DNA of 64,000 nt from Acidimicrobiia bacterium (GTDB taxonomy: Bacteria; Actinomycetota; Acidimicrobiia; Acidimicrobiales; Acidimicrobilacustridaceae), in NCBI GenBank assembly GCA_020832495.1, contig JAFIEP010000004.1, positions 1 through 64,000 on the forward strand, written 5' to 3'. A program made the translations under genes and the position numbers. This document shows positions 1 through 8,230 of the stretch, in pieces (position 1 is the stretch's first letter; every line of letters starts with the position of its first letter). The notes beneath the pieces were generated by a model. The model was not told the origin of the DNA, did not search any database, and saw only the letters and a program-made list of their open reading frames with translations.

Positions 1-1
1 C

Positions 2-553
2 TCGCGCGCGGCGGGGGCTCGGCGTCCGCGGCGGCCGGGCGGCGGTGGTCCCGGCACCCCCGCCCGACCGCTCGGTGACCCGACGGCCATCGCCTCGCCG
101 CCGGAGTTGGCTGCGTTCAACGAGTTCCTGGCCGATCAGGATGCGGCGGCGGCCAAGGCCCGTCGGGTGAAGAGTTTGGAGTCGGCCAAGGACAAGGCGG
201 CGGCGGCGCTGCGCGACGCCCAGCAGGCAAACGCCGGTCGCGAGGCGGTCGCCGAGGCGGAGGCCGCCTACCGCCAGGCCCTCGAGACGCTGCAGGCGGC
301 CAAGGACGGCCGCGAGCCCGAGCCCGACGCGGCGGCCGAGTCAGGTGAGGCCGATGCCGGCACCCCCGGCACCCCCGGCGCCGAGGAGGCGACGGCTGGC
401 GACGACGCTGCCGACTCGGACCAGGTGCCCGACATGAGCACTGCCGAGGCACCCGTCGAGGCGCCCGACACGAGCGACGCCGACGCAACTGAGGCCGACG
501 CCGACGCAACTGAGGCCGACGCCGGCGACCAGCCCGCCGAGCAGGAGGCCTGA
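2..553 (+). CDS. C-terminal part of an unknown Ala/Glu/Asp-rich protein (5' end outside window)
   Basis: The reading frame is open from the window edge to TGA at 551-553, so only the last 183 or so residues are seen. A Gly/Pro/Arg-rich stretch is followed by a helical, coiled-coil-like segment rich in Ala, Lys and Glu. The last 70 residues are an acidic Ala/Glu/Asp/Thr tail that includes a DNA-level tandem repeat at 482-523. A TTG at 107 could be read as a start, but the frame continues upstream without a stop, so a truncated larger gene is more likely. No family was recognised and no function is proposed. The stop abuts the stop of the convergent gene at 554. Confidence 0.6.
   Translation, partial: SRAAGARRPRRPGGGGPGTPARPLGDPTAIASPPELAAFNEFLADQDAAAAKARRVKSLESAKDKAAAALRDAQQANAGREAVAEAEAAYRQALETLQAAKDGREPEPDAAAESGEADAGTPGTPGAEEATAGDDAADSDQVPDMSTAEAPVEAPDTSDADATEADADATEADAGDQPAEQEA
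482..523 (+). repeat. Two perfect tandem copies of a 21-bp unit in the acidic tail
   Basis: The units at 482-502 and 503-523 are identical. Each encodes seven residues (DATEADA), so a change in copy number would keep the frame. Confidence 0.85.
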
Positions 554-1198
554 TCAGGACTCGTCGCGGGTCACGCTGCCGGTGAGTAGTGCCCGGAGCA
601 CGGCCTGATCCTCGAGTGTGCCCACCGCTGCGGTTGGTTCGGCATCGGGATCGGGCACGGTGGCGCCGTCCGGAAGCACGAGCAGGGTGAAGTGGTACAC
701 GTGCTGTTCACCCGGCGGCGGACAGAAGGCGATCCACCCGTCGCCGCCGCTACTGCGACCGTCGACGGCGCCGTCGGGGACTTCGCCCTCGTCGAGTGTG
801 GTCCGATCGGGGTCGAGGCCGGTGAGGACCCGGTGGACGAAGCCACCGGCATCGGGGTCGGTGACCACCAGGGCCAGCGACGCCGCGTCGTCGGGGACGC
901 CGCTCCAGGCCAGCGGCGGGGCGAGGTTCTCGCCTTCGCACGTGTAGGTCACGGGGATCGACCCGCCCGGTTCCCAGGCCGGCGATTCGAGCACGAGTAA
1001 TTCGGCGGGTGCGGCCACCTCGTCGCCAGGAAGTAGCTGACCCTCGTCGGTGGGTGGAGGTGCGACCGTGGAGCTGGTGGTGCGTTCGGGACCCGAGGCG
1101 TCGTCACTCACCGGCCGGAGCTCACGGCCGCTGGTACCACACGACGCGAGTACCAGGGTGGCGACACAGAGCACGAGCAATCGGCGCACAGAGGACAC
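554..1198 (-). CDS. YbhB/YbcL (PEBP-like) family lipoprotein
   Basis: The product is a 214-residue predicted lipoprotein. Its signal peptide ends in a lipobox (LASC, Cys20), followed by a Ser/Thr/Pro-rich linker and a phosphatidylethanolamine-binding-protein-like domain over about residues 65-210. The family signature is visible as a DPDAGG segment followed by a conserved FVH, and an HVYHFTLLVL strand near the C-terminus. PEBP-like proteins bind small anionic ligands; the bacterial ligand is usually unknown. I chose GTG at 1198 because it precedes the signal peptide directly and has a TAGCCT hexamer 8 nt upstream. The gene is convergent with its left neighbour and divergent from the MgtE-like gene at 1275. 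Confidence 0.85.
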   Translation of the reverse strand: MSSVRRLLVLCVATLVLASCGTSGRELRPVSDDASGPERTTSSTVAPPPTDEGQLLPGDEVAAPAELLVLESPAWEPGGSIPVTYTCEGENLAPPLAWSGVPDDAASLALVVTDPDAGGFVHRVLTGLDPDRTTLDEGEVPDGAVDGRSSGGDGWIAFCPPPGEQHVYHFTLLVLPDGATVPDPDAEPTAAVGTLEDQAVLRALLTGSVTRDES

Positions 1199-1206
1199 GG
1201 CCCGCC

Positions 1207-1212
1207 AGGCTA
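1207..1212 (-). promoter_or_regulatory. Putative -10 box of the PEBP lipoprotein gene
   Basis: TAGCCT on the minus strand, 8 nt before GTG 1198; suggests a leaderless transcript. Confidence 0.45.
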
Positions 1213-1262
1213 CCCAGTGCCGAACGACGTGGGGTCTCGCCACCAGGCGTCGACCGGAGCAG

Positions 1263-1268
1263 TAGCGT
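1263..1268 (+). promoter_or_regulatory. Putative -10 box of the MgtE-like gene
   Basis: TAGCGT, 6 nt before GTG 1275; no Shine-Dalgarno sequence is visible in between. Confidence 0.45.
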
Positions 1269-1274
1269 CGCCCC

Positions 1275-2522
1275 GTGGCGCGGCCAGTGACACAGCAACT
1301 CTCGCCGAGAATGTTGGCTCGTCGCGCCCGGGCGCTGCTCGGGCCCGACCCCGCCGCAGCTCGGCAGAGCCTGGTCGCCCTACTCATCGGCTTGGTGGCC
1401 TCGTTGGTGGCCGGCCTGACGCTCGGGGGCATCAGCGACACCATCGAACGGCTTCCCGGTCTGCTCGTGCTGGTACCGGCGGCCATCGCGTTGCGGGGCA
1501 CGATCTTCGGTGCGCTCGGCAGTCGGTTGGGCACTGCCATTCACGCCGGCACCTACCGGTTCACCCGCCGCCCCGACTCCGTGCTCGGCCAGAACGTCAT
1601 GGCCGCAGGCGTGCTCACCTTCTTCACCTCGGTCACCCTGGCCGTGCTGGCCAAGGTCATCTCCGAGGTCTTCGGAATCGCCAACGCCATCTCGCTGGTG
1701 GACTTCATGGCCATCTCGTTCATCGGAGGTGTCCTGTCGTCGATCGTGGTGCTCGCCCTGACGGTGTTCCTGGCCGAGAGTTCGGTGCGCTCAGGGTGGG
1801 ACCTCGACAACGTGATGGCGCCGTTGGTGACGGCGTCAGGCGACATGGTGACGCTGCCGGCGCTGTTCGTGGCCACGCTGCTCATCGGCATCCCCGGCTT
1901 GTCGGTGAGCGTGAGCGTGGTGGCGACCCTGCTCGCCGCCGCGGCTCTGGTGGCGGCGTTCCGGTCCAACCACCGCGAGTTGCGGGCCATCCTGCGAGAA
2001 GCGCTGTGGGTGGTGGTGGCGGCAGGCGTGCTGTCGTTGGTCGCCGGGCTGACCCTCGAGCGGCAGGTGGAGTCGCTCATCACCTACCCGGCGCTACTGG
2101 CCCTGGTGCCGCCGTTCCTGGCCAGCGCCGGTGCGCTGGGCGGCATCGTGTCGTCGCGCATGACCTCCAAGCTGCACCTCGGTGTGGTCGAACCCGATGC
2201 CGTCCCCGGACCGGTCGCCCGGGTCGATCTGGCCCTGGCCATGGTCCTGGCGCTGCCCGTGTTCGCCCTGGCCTCGCTGGTGGCCGACCTCGCCGCGCTG
2301 TTGATCGACCTCGAGAGCCCCGGTGTGGTGGCCATGCTGGCCGTGGCCATGGTGGGCGGCATGTTCGCCACGGTGCTGTCCATGCTGGTGGCCTACTACG
2401 GGGCCATCGTGTCGTACCGGCTGGGCCTCGACCCCGACAACCTGGGGATCCCGCTGGTCACGTCGTCGATCGATCTGCTGGGGAGCTTCTCTTTCATCGC
2501 CGCCGTGGTGGTGTTCGTGTGA
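1275..2522 (+). CDS. MgtE/SLC41-type divalent cation transporter membrane domain protein
   Basis: A 415-residue hydrophobic protein built as an internal duplication. Two equivalent halves (about residues 30-215 and 240-410) each carry a Pro-rich helix followed by a Gly-x-x-Gly, SR, H-x-G pattern (LVPAAIALRGTIFGALGSR near residue 70 and VPPFLASAGALGGIVSSR near 280). This arrangement is typical of the MgtE/SLC41 integral-membrane domain, which conducts Mg2+ or related divalent cations across the cytoplasmic membrane. The cytoplasmic N and CBS domains of classical MgtE are absent. The next gene, 64 bp downstream on the same strand, encodes a PhoU/TrkA-C protein that may supply the missing regulatory part. 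The substrate is inferred from the family only. Confidence 0.8.
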   Translation: MARPVTQQLSPRMLARRARALLGPDPAAARQSLVALLIGLVASLVAGLTLGGISDTIERLPGLLVLVPAAIALRGTIFGALGSRLGTAIHAGTYRFTRRPDSVLGQNVMAAGVLTFFTSVTLAVLAKVISEVFGIANAISLVDFMAISFIGGVLSSIVVLALTVFLAESSVRSGWDLDNVMAPLVTASGDMVTLPALFVATLLIGIPGLSVSVSVVATLLAAAALVAAFRSNHRELRAILREALWVVVAAGVLSLVAGLTLERQVESLITYPALLALVPPFLASAGALGGIVSSRMTSKLHLGVVEPDAVPGPVARVDLALAMVLALPVFALASLVADLAALLIDLESPGVVAMLAVAMVGGMFATVLSMLVAYYGAIVSYRLGLDPDNLGIPLVTSSIDLLGSFSFIAAVVVFV

Positions 2523-2586
2523 TGTCGAGTCCACCGGCGCGGTGGCGCCGCCCTACTATTGACCCACCCCCGAGGGGCTGACCTGC

Positions 2587-3852
2587 ATGGATGACCGACC
2601 ACGAAACCTCCGCACCATGCTCTCCGAGGCGAAGGACACCTCGGAGCTCATGGTGGACCTGGCCTATGCCGCGCTCTACTTCGGCGACCCGGACATGGCC
2701 GAGGAGGTGCGTGACCTCGAACGCTCCATGAGCGACCTGGTGCACGACATGCGTGCCGTGTGCATCCTGGCGGCCCGCAGCCCGCGGGAGGCCGGAGAGA
2801 TGGCCTCGGTGCTGCAGGTGATCTCCGCCATTGAACGCATCGCCAACGACGCCGTCGACATCGCCCGCATCGTCACCCACCGCCTGGGTATCCCCCGGGA
2901 ACTGGTAGCCGACCTGTCCGACGCCGAGGAGGTGTCGCACCGGGTGCTGGTGCGCGACGGATCACACATGGCCCACCGCCCGCTCAGCGCCCTCGAGCTA
3001 CCAGTGGCCACCGGTATGCGGGTGGTGGCCATCCGACGCGGTCGGGACTGGGTCAGCGACGTCGAGGGCACCGAGGTCCTGCTCCCGAGCGACGTGCTGT
3101 TCCTCGAAGGTCCCGCTGCGGGCATCCCCCGTGTGCGCGAGTTGGCCGACGCGCCGGTGTGGGAGCCCCCGCAACCGCCCGAGGACGGGGCGCTCACCGA
3201 CCTGGACCGTGCCGTCGACACGCTGGTGGAGATGAAGAACATCTCCGAGGTGGCCGTCGGTCTGGCCTACTCGGCGTTGGTGCTGCGCGACGCCGGGCTG
3301 GCCGCCGAGGTCCGTCACCTCGAGGACCGCCTCGACGAGATGAAGGATCGCTTGGAGCTGTGGGTCTTGCGGGCAGCGCGCGACGACCTCGACCCCTCAC
3401 CGTTGCGAGGGCTGCTCCACCTCTCCCAGGCAGCCGAGGACATCGGCGACGCCGCCCAGCAGATGGTGTGGCTGGTGGAGGAGGACGAGGAGGTCCACCC
3501 CATCTTGGGGCTGGCTCTCGGAGAGAGCGACGAGGTGGTGGTGAAGCTGCCGGTGGCCGAGGGTTCACGTGCCGACGGTGCCGCACTCAGCCAGCTCAGG
3601 TTGAACATCGAACCCGGCTTCAGCGTGTTGGCCGTGCAGCGGGGCGGTCGCTACTTCTACCGCCCCCGCGGCGCGGTGACGCTGCACGCCGGCGACGACC
3701 TCATCGCGGCGGGTCCCGACGAGGGCCGTGAGTTGCTGGCTCGCCTGCTCGGCTGGGAGTTGGATGTCGACGAGGAAACGGGAGCGTTGTCGCTCTCGCC
3801 GGCCGACCCGGGCAGTTTGCGCTCGGCCTGGGATGAGGTCAGCGTCCGCTGA
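2587..3852 (+). CDS. Duplicated PhoU-TrkA_C regulatory protein, likely partner of the MgtE-like transporter
   Basis: 421 residues in an A-B-A-B arrangement. There is a PhoU-like helical bundle (about 5-105), a TrkA-C-like beta domain (about 115-185), a second PhoU-like bundle (about 205-300) and a second TrkA-C-like domain (about 305-390). The repeat is visible in the paired motifs SELMVDLAYAALYF and SEVAVGLAYSALVL, and in RVVAIRRG and SVLAVQRG. TrkA-C domains bind small ligands and gate cation transporters, so a regulatory role for the upstream transporter is the simplest inference. ATG 2587 is preceded by a GAGGGG element. The 3' end overlaps the convergent SPFH gene by 14 bp. Confidence 0.75.
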   Translation: MDDRPRNLRTMLSEAKDTSELMVDLAYAALYFGDPDMAEEVRDLERSMSDLVHDMRAVCILAARSPREAGEMASVLQVISAIERIANDAVDIARIVTHRLGIPRELVADLSDAEEVSHRVLVRDGSHMAHRPLSALELPVATGMRVVAIRRGRDWVSDVEGTEVLLPSDVLFLEGPAAGIPRVRELADAPVWEPPQPPEDGALTDLDRAVDTLVEMKNISEVAVGLAYSALVLRDAGLAAEVRHLEDRLDEMKDRLELWVLRAARDDLDPSPLRGLLHLSQAAEDIGDAAQQMVWLVEEDEEVHPILGLALGESDEVVVKLPVAEGSRADGAALSQLRLNIEPGFSVLAVQRGGRYFYRPRGAVTLHAGDDLIAAGPDEGRELLARLLGWELDVDEETGALSLSPADPGSLRSAWDEVSVR

Positions 3853-5104
3853 CCTGGCCCGCCTGGGCCATCTGTTCGGCCACCTGCGCAGCGGCGTCGC
3901 GCAGCCCCTGCAGATCCGGGTTGCGGCTGGCCGCCCGAGCCCCGGCGGCGGCCGGCCCGCTGCTGCGCCGGCGGTTGCTGGCCCGTCCTTGTGACGGCGG
4001 TGGTGGGGGCGTGGCCGGGGCGGCGCCACCGGCGGGTGCACCGCTCGTAGCGTGCTGGGCCTCCGGCTGACCGGCAGCGGCGCGACCGGAGCCGTCGCCG
4101 CCGGATGGCGTGCGGCCACCGCCGCCTCCGCCTCCGCCGCCACCGTTGGGACCGGACCCGTTGGACCCGTCGCCGTTGAACAGTTCGGCGATGCCACCGA
4201 TCGAACCCATGATGCCCGACATCTCGGCCGGCAGGAAGATCTTGGTGGCGTTGCCGTCGGCCACCTGCGTGAGCGCCTCGAGGTACTTGATGGCGATGAG
4301 TTCGTTGGTGGGATTGCCCTGGTGGATGGCTTCGTACACCGACCGGATGGCATCGGCCTCACCCATGGCGATGACCTGCTCGCGGTACTGCTCGGCCTCG
4401 GCCACTGCCCGGATGGCAGACGCCTGGCCCTCGGCCTCGAGGATCTGCTGCTGCTTGACGCCCTCAGCTGTGAGGATGGCGGCCTGCTTCTCACCTTCGG
4501 CTCGGGCGATGGCGGCCTGGCGCTGACCGTCGGCCTGGGTGACGACCGCACGACGGTTGCGCTCGGCCTTCATCTGCTCGTGCATGGCGCTCATGACGTC
4601 GGGCGGCGGGTCGATCCGCTGGATCTCCACACGGCCGACGCGCACGCCCCACTTGTCGGTGGCGTCGTCGAGGATGTTGCGCAGGTTCAGGTTGATCTGG
4701 TCGCGCGAGGTGAGGGCGCTGTCGAGGTCCATGTCGCCGACCAGGTTTCGCAGGTTGGTCTGCGCCAGCTTGGTGATGGCCAAGATGAAGTTGGCCACGT
4801 TGTAGATCAGCCGTTGCGGGTCGGTGGGCTCGTAGTAGACGACGGCGTCCACGGAGACCACCACGTTGTCCTTGGTGATGACCTCCTGGGGTGGCACGTC
4901 GGCCACCTGCTCACGCATGTCCACCACCCGGATCTTCTGGAAGATCGGAAAGATCAGCTGCAGGCCGGGGTCGACCGTCGTCTTGTAGCGGCCGAGGTTC
5001 TCGATCACGCCCCGCTGGTAGGGGCGCACGATGCGCACACCTGCGGCGAAGTAGAAGATGAGAAAGACGAGAAAGACTCCGGCAATACCGGCAACTACGG
5101 CCAT
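3839..5104 (-). CDS. SPFH (stomatin/prohibitin/flotillin) membrane protein
   Basis: 421 residues. One N-terminal membrane helix (about 3-22) is followed by an SPFH domain (about 25-185, with the stomatin-like segment RPYQRGVIENLGRYKTTVDPG). Next comes a long Ala/Glu-rich coiled coil (about 190-260), a short conserved tail ending at the LPAEM element, and a disordered Gly/Pro/Ser extension of roughly 120 residues. That extension includes an uninterrupted run of about 11 glycines. Members oligomerise and organise membrane microdomains or recruit proteases. ATG 5104 has a strong AAAGGAGA ribosome-binding site. The NfeD gene lies just upstream on the same strand, the classic SPFH partner arrangement. 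Confidence 0.9.
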   Translation of the reverse strand: MAVVAGIAGVFLVFLIFYFAAGVRIVRPYQRGVIENLGRYKTTVDPGLQLIFPIFQKIRVVDMREQVADVPPQEVITKDNVVVSVDAVVYYEPTDPQRLIYNVANFILAITKLAQTNLRNLVGDMDLDSALTSRDQINLNLRNILDDATDKWGVRVGRVEIQRIDPPPDVMSAMHEQMKAERNRRAVVTQADGQRQAAIARAEGEKQAAILTAEGVKQQQILEAEGQASAIRAVAEAEQYREQVIAMGEADAIRSVYEAIHQGNPTNELIAIKYLEALTQVADGNATKIFLPAEMSGIMGSIGGIAELFNGDGSNGSGPNGGGGGGGGGGRTPSGGDGSGRAAAGQPEAQHATSGAPAGGAAPATPPPPPSQGRASNRRRSSGPAAAGARAASRNPDLQGLRDAAAQVAEQMAQAGQVSGR

Positions 5105-5157
5105 GGCCGCGTCTCCTTTGTGGGAGGTTGGTCGTTGACCCCGACTGGATGTCGAGG

Positions 5158-5628
5158 CTACTCGGGAAGTTGTGGGTCGGGAACGGGTGCTTCGAAGGGA
5201 GCGACCACCACGCGGGTGCCCTTGGTGTCGAGGACCCGGATGCGGGCGCCCTTCTCGATGGCCTGGCCGTCGTAGCTCTCGGCACGCCACTCCTCGGCAT
5301 CGACGCGGACCATGCCGACGTCGCCAGCGGGGATCTCGGCGAGCACCACACCGGCCTCGTGGATGAGGCGGCGTGAACCCACACCGGTGGCGCTGCCCTG
5401 GGCGTTCATGCGACGGGCCAGCGGTCGCAAGCCGGCGTAGGAAGCGCCCGACAGTGCGGCGCACACCACGATCTGGACCGGGATGCCGAACCCGATGAAG
5501 GCCACCACCGCAGCACCGAAGGCACCGATGGCGAACGGGAGGGCGAACATCGACGTGGTGGCCATCTCGCCGATGAGCAACACCACTCCGGCCACGAGCC
5601 AAATCCAGCGCATCGACTCTGATTCCAT
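5158..5628 (-). CDS. NfeD family membrane protein
   Basis: 156 residues. Two or three tightly packed N-terminal membrane helices (about 4-75) precede a C-terminal OB-fold-like NfeD domain (about 90-150) with the usual G-x-A-x-V and G-x-x-V-x-V pattern. NfeD proteins are encoded beside SPFH proteins and are thought to act with them in membrane organisation or quality control. The SPFH gene starts 53 bp downstream on the same strand. I chose ATG 5628, which has an AGAGG element about 10 nt upstream; TTG 5640 and an internal ATG before the first helix are alternatives. Confidence 0.85.
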   Translation of the reverse strand: MESESMRWIWLVAGVVLLIGEMATTSMFALPFAIGAFGAAVVAFIGFGIPVQIVVCAALSGASYAGLRPLARRMNAQGSATGVGSRRLIHEAGVVLAEIPAGDVGMVRVDAEEWRAESYDGQAIEKGARIRVLDTKGTRVVVAPFEAPVPDPQLPE

Positions 5629-5835
5629 GGGTGTCAGCAACCTCTCGATCGTGGTGACCGTGGGTGGGACGAGCGGCCGAGTGGGCCGCTCGCCGAGCGC
5701 CCGTCCGGGTGGCGTGTGGTGCGGACGTCAGCCTCGGTGGCGTGCCGGGCGGCGAAGGCCCGGCACCCGACGTCCATCATATCGGGTGGGCCATCGCCCG
5801 ACCCGGAGTGTCGGCCGATCGCCGGAGTGGCCCGG

Positions 5836-5841
5836 TAGCGT
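5836..5841 (+). promoter_or_regulatory. Putative -10 box of mca
   Basis: TAGCGT, 6 nt before ATG 5848. Confidence 0.45.
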
Positions 5842-5847
5842 GCTGGC

Positions 5848-6714
5848 ATGGCAGAGCGACCGTGCCTCATGACCGTGCACGCCCACCCCGACGACGAGGC
5901 CTCGAAGGGTGCGGGTACCGTGGCTCGCTATGCCGCCGCGGGGGTGCACTGCGTGCTGGTGTGCTGCACGGGGGGCGAGGCGGGCGACATCCTCAACCCG
6001 GCCATGGACCGCCCCGAGGTGCGGGCTCGACTCGACGCCGTGCGACGCGAGGAACTGGCAGCGGCCACGGCTGCCATCGGCTACCACGACGTCGTCATGC
6101 TGGGTTACCGAGATTCCGGCATGCCCGACAGCGAGGCCAACGCCGATCCCACCAACTTCTGGAACGCCGACCTGCACGAGTCCACCGGCCGACTGGTGGA
6201 GATCATCCGCCGGGTGAAGCCCCAGGTGCTCGTCACCTACAACGACGACCAGTCGCACTACCCCCACCCGGATCATCTCCGGGTGCACGACATCAGTGTG
6301 GCCGCCTTCGACCTCGCCGGCGACGCCAACGCCTATCCTGACGCCGGACCGCCGTGGACAGTCGACAAGCTGTACTACACGGTCTGGTCGCGGGAGAGGG
6401 TGGAGGCCGTCCACGCCAAGATGCTCGAGCTCGGCATCACGTCGCCGTTCAGCGACGAGTGGTTCGAACGGCCGTCGCAGGACCACCGCATCACCACCCG
6501 CATCGACGTGAGCGACCAGTGGGAGGTGCGCAAGGCGGCGCTGTTGGCCCACGCCACCCAGGTGGCGCCGGACTCGCCCTTCTGGTTCGGTCTGCCCGAC
6601 GACGTGGCGCAGACCATCCATCCCGAGGACGTCTACGTGCTGGCCCAGTCCCGGGTGCACACCGCACTGCCCGAGGACGACCTGTTCGCCGGTATCGACG
6701 GCGTCGGGTCCTGA
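5848..6714 (+). CDS. mca: Mycothiol S-conjugate amidase (LmbE-like deacetylase family)
   Basis: 288 residues, a normal length for Mca. The zinc motif HPDDE is at residues 13-17 and the second metal motif HPDH at 140-143. Also conserved are the TGGEAGDILNPAMD block (about 41-54) and a PDAGPPWTVDKLYY block characteristic of Mca rather than of MshB. The enzyme hydrolyses mycothiol S-conjugates to mercapturic acids plus glucosaminyl-inositol in the detoxification pathway of actinobacteria. Its presence implies that the organism makes mycothiol. The neighbours do not form an obvious pathway with it. MshB or another LmbE member is possible but fits less well. Confidence 0.88.
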   Translation: MAERPCLMTVHAHPDDEASKGAGTVARYAAAGVHCVLVCCTGGEAGDILNPAMDRPEVRARLDAVRREELAAATAAIGYHDVVMLGYRDSGMPDSEANADPTNFWNADLHESTGRLVEIIRRVKPQVLVTYNDDQSHYPHPDHLRVHDISVAAFDLAGDANAYPDAGPPWTVDKLYYTVWSRERVEAVHAKMLELGITSPFSDEWFERPSQDHRITTRIDVSDQWEVRKAALLAHATQVAPDSPFWFGLPDDVAQTIHPEDVYVLAQSRVHTALPEDDLFAGIDGVGS

Positions 6715-6744
6715 CCCTCGTCGCCGGCTCGTCGGGGCCGTCGC

Positions 6745-7578
6745 TCAGTCGGCGCGCATGGCGTCGCGAAGTGACCGCCAGCCGACGAGGTGGGCACCGC
6801 TGCGCTCGATCATGGTGCGCAGCCCGCTGTCGTGGCTGAGCAGGTGGTGGTCGTCCACACGTGCGGCCCAGTCGTCGGCGATGGCCCGCAACTCCGGCGT
6901 GTCCGCTGCGGGGTGGGCGTACAGCTCGGTGACCCCGGGGCGGAGGTCGAACAGTGCCCGCTCGATGCTCCGACGGCTGCCCACCCCGTTGACGTAGACG
7001 AAGTGGTCCGGGTAGAGGACGCCTTCGTCGGCGGCCAGTTGGCGGAACGGGAAGCCGATGAGCGGTTCGGTGGACGCCCCCGAGAGGCGGAGCGGTAGAC
7101 CGAAGTCGATCGCCAACTCCAGGTAGAGGTCGAAGAACTCGGGACGGAGCTGCACCGTGCCCATGTGGGAGTCGAGGTGGGTCACGTCGAAGCCCCACAG
7201 GATCGCTCGTTCCACCTGGGATCGCAGCTCGCGTCGGGTCTCGTCCAGATCGGCGTGGTCCCACACGTCGTCGACGGTGCGTGGGAAGCCACCGTCCCCG
7301 TCGAGGAGTGAGGGGGCCTGGGTGATCGGACCCCAGCGGTACCGGTCGTACTCGGCGTTGAGCGTCAGGTGCACCCCCACGTCCTCGCCGAGATAGGCCG
7401 ACGACGCCTCACGTGCCCACGGGCACGGGACCATGAGGCTGGCGCTGGTGGCCACGCCCGACCGCAGGGCCTCGTAGATACCGCTGTTGGCGGCGTGGCA
7501 CATGCCCAGGTCGTCGCAGTTGATGATGACGAGGCAGTCGTCGTCGGTGAATCCCAGTCGACGGGCGAGTTCGGTCAC
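6745..7578 (-). CDS. ChbG/HpnK (YdjC-like) family polysaccharide or diacetylchitobiose deacetylase
   Basis: 277 residues of the YdjC-like carbohydrate deacetylase fold. The N-terminal metal-binding motif reads INCDDLGM, a VHLTLNAE strand follows, then THLDSHMG, and finally ELYAHPA near the C-terminus; these supply the usual Asp and His ligands. Members remove N-acetyl groups from small amino-sugar substrates. The exact substrate cannot be read from sequence. GTG 7578 is preferred over the adjacent GTG 7581 because a TACCGT hexamer lies 6 nt upstream. The gene is convergent with mca. Confidence 0.8.
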   Translation of the reverse strand: MTELARRLGFTDDDCLVIINCDDLGMCHAANSGIYEALRSGVATSASLMVPCPWAREASSAYLGEDVGVHLTLNAEYDRYRWGPITQAPSLLDGDGGFPRTVDDVWDHADLDETRRELRSQVERAILWGFDVTHLDSHMGTVQLRPEFFDLYLELAIDFGLPLRLSGASTEPLIGFPFRQLAADEGVLYPDHFVYVNGVGSRRSIERALFDLRPGVTELYAHPAADTPELRAIADDWAARVDDHHLLSHDSGLRTMIERSGAHLVGWRSLRDAMRAD

Positions 7579-7584
7579 CACCCC

Positions 7585-7590
7585 ACGGTA
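7585..7590 (-). promoter_or_regulatory. Putative -10 box of the ChbG-like gene
   Basis: TACCGT on the minus strand, 6 nt before GTG 7578. Confidence 0.4.
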
Positions 7591-7630
7591 CCGCCCGTTG
7601 CCCGGGTCCGGTGGGCTTGGTGGTGGTGGA

Positions 7631-8230
7631 TCAGCCGACGTGGTCGCAGGCCGACCACAAGCCCATGCCGGCCTCCGATGCTGCTCGTTCGGCGGCGGCG
7701 AAGGTGGCGGTGTGGGCGGTGTTCGGTGGGATGACCAACGTGGTGGCGTAGCCGCCCTCGACCATGGCGGCGTTGACGAACAGGTCGTCGCCCGCCCGAT
7801 AGACATAGGCCAGGATCCGCCCGTACAGGTCCCACAGTTCCTCGTCCCGCTCGAGCCACACCTCCGACCCCTCGGGGATCAGGGTGTGGATGTGGGCGGT
7901 GGCCTCGGGGCCGTAGCACTCCACTGGTCGAGAGGGATGGTGGGTCTCGGGAGTGTCGATGCCGATCAGGCGGACGCGGTACTCGTGGCCGTCCATGCCG
8001 ACGACGATGGTGTCGCCGTCGATGATGCGGACCACCTCGGCGGCGTCGTTCGGTGCTGCAGCCGGCCCGTCAGCCGGTGACGCGTTGCCTGCGCAGCCCG
8101 CCACGACGAGGGCGACGAGCAGGACCAGACTCCACCACGGCGACCGTGTCGATGGTGCCCGCCAGATGGTCGGACCCCTCAGCCGAGGCGCTCGAGCACC
8201 GTACCGGTGCCCAGTCCACCGCCGCAGCAC
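7631..8230 (-). CDS. Thermonuclease (SNase-like) domain lipoprotein
   Basis: Up to 199 residues. After a hydrophobic stretch there is a lipobox (VVAGC), then a staphylococcal-nuclease fold over the last 150 residues. The catalytic signature is IDGDTIVV, then RVRLIGIDTPE, then an arginine-containing strand (YGRILAYVY). The family cleaves DNA or RNA with Ca2+; this copy would sit on the outer face of the membrane. The start is uncertain. ATG 8230 lies inside the 3' end of the upstream thiolase gene (52-bp overlap) and gives a long n-region; a shorter form starting near 8165 would need a non-standard codon. Confidence 0.75.
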   Translation of the reverse strand: MLRRWTGHRYGARAPRLRGPTIWRAPSTRSPWWSLVLLVALVVAGCAGNASPADGPAAAPNDAAEVVRIIDGDTIVVGMDGHEYRVRLIGIDTPETHHPSRPVECYGPEATAHIHTLIPEGSEVWLERDEELWDLYGRILAYVYRAGDDLFVNAAMVEGGYATTLVIPPNTAHTATFAAAERAASEAGMGLWSACDHVG

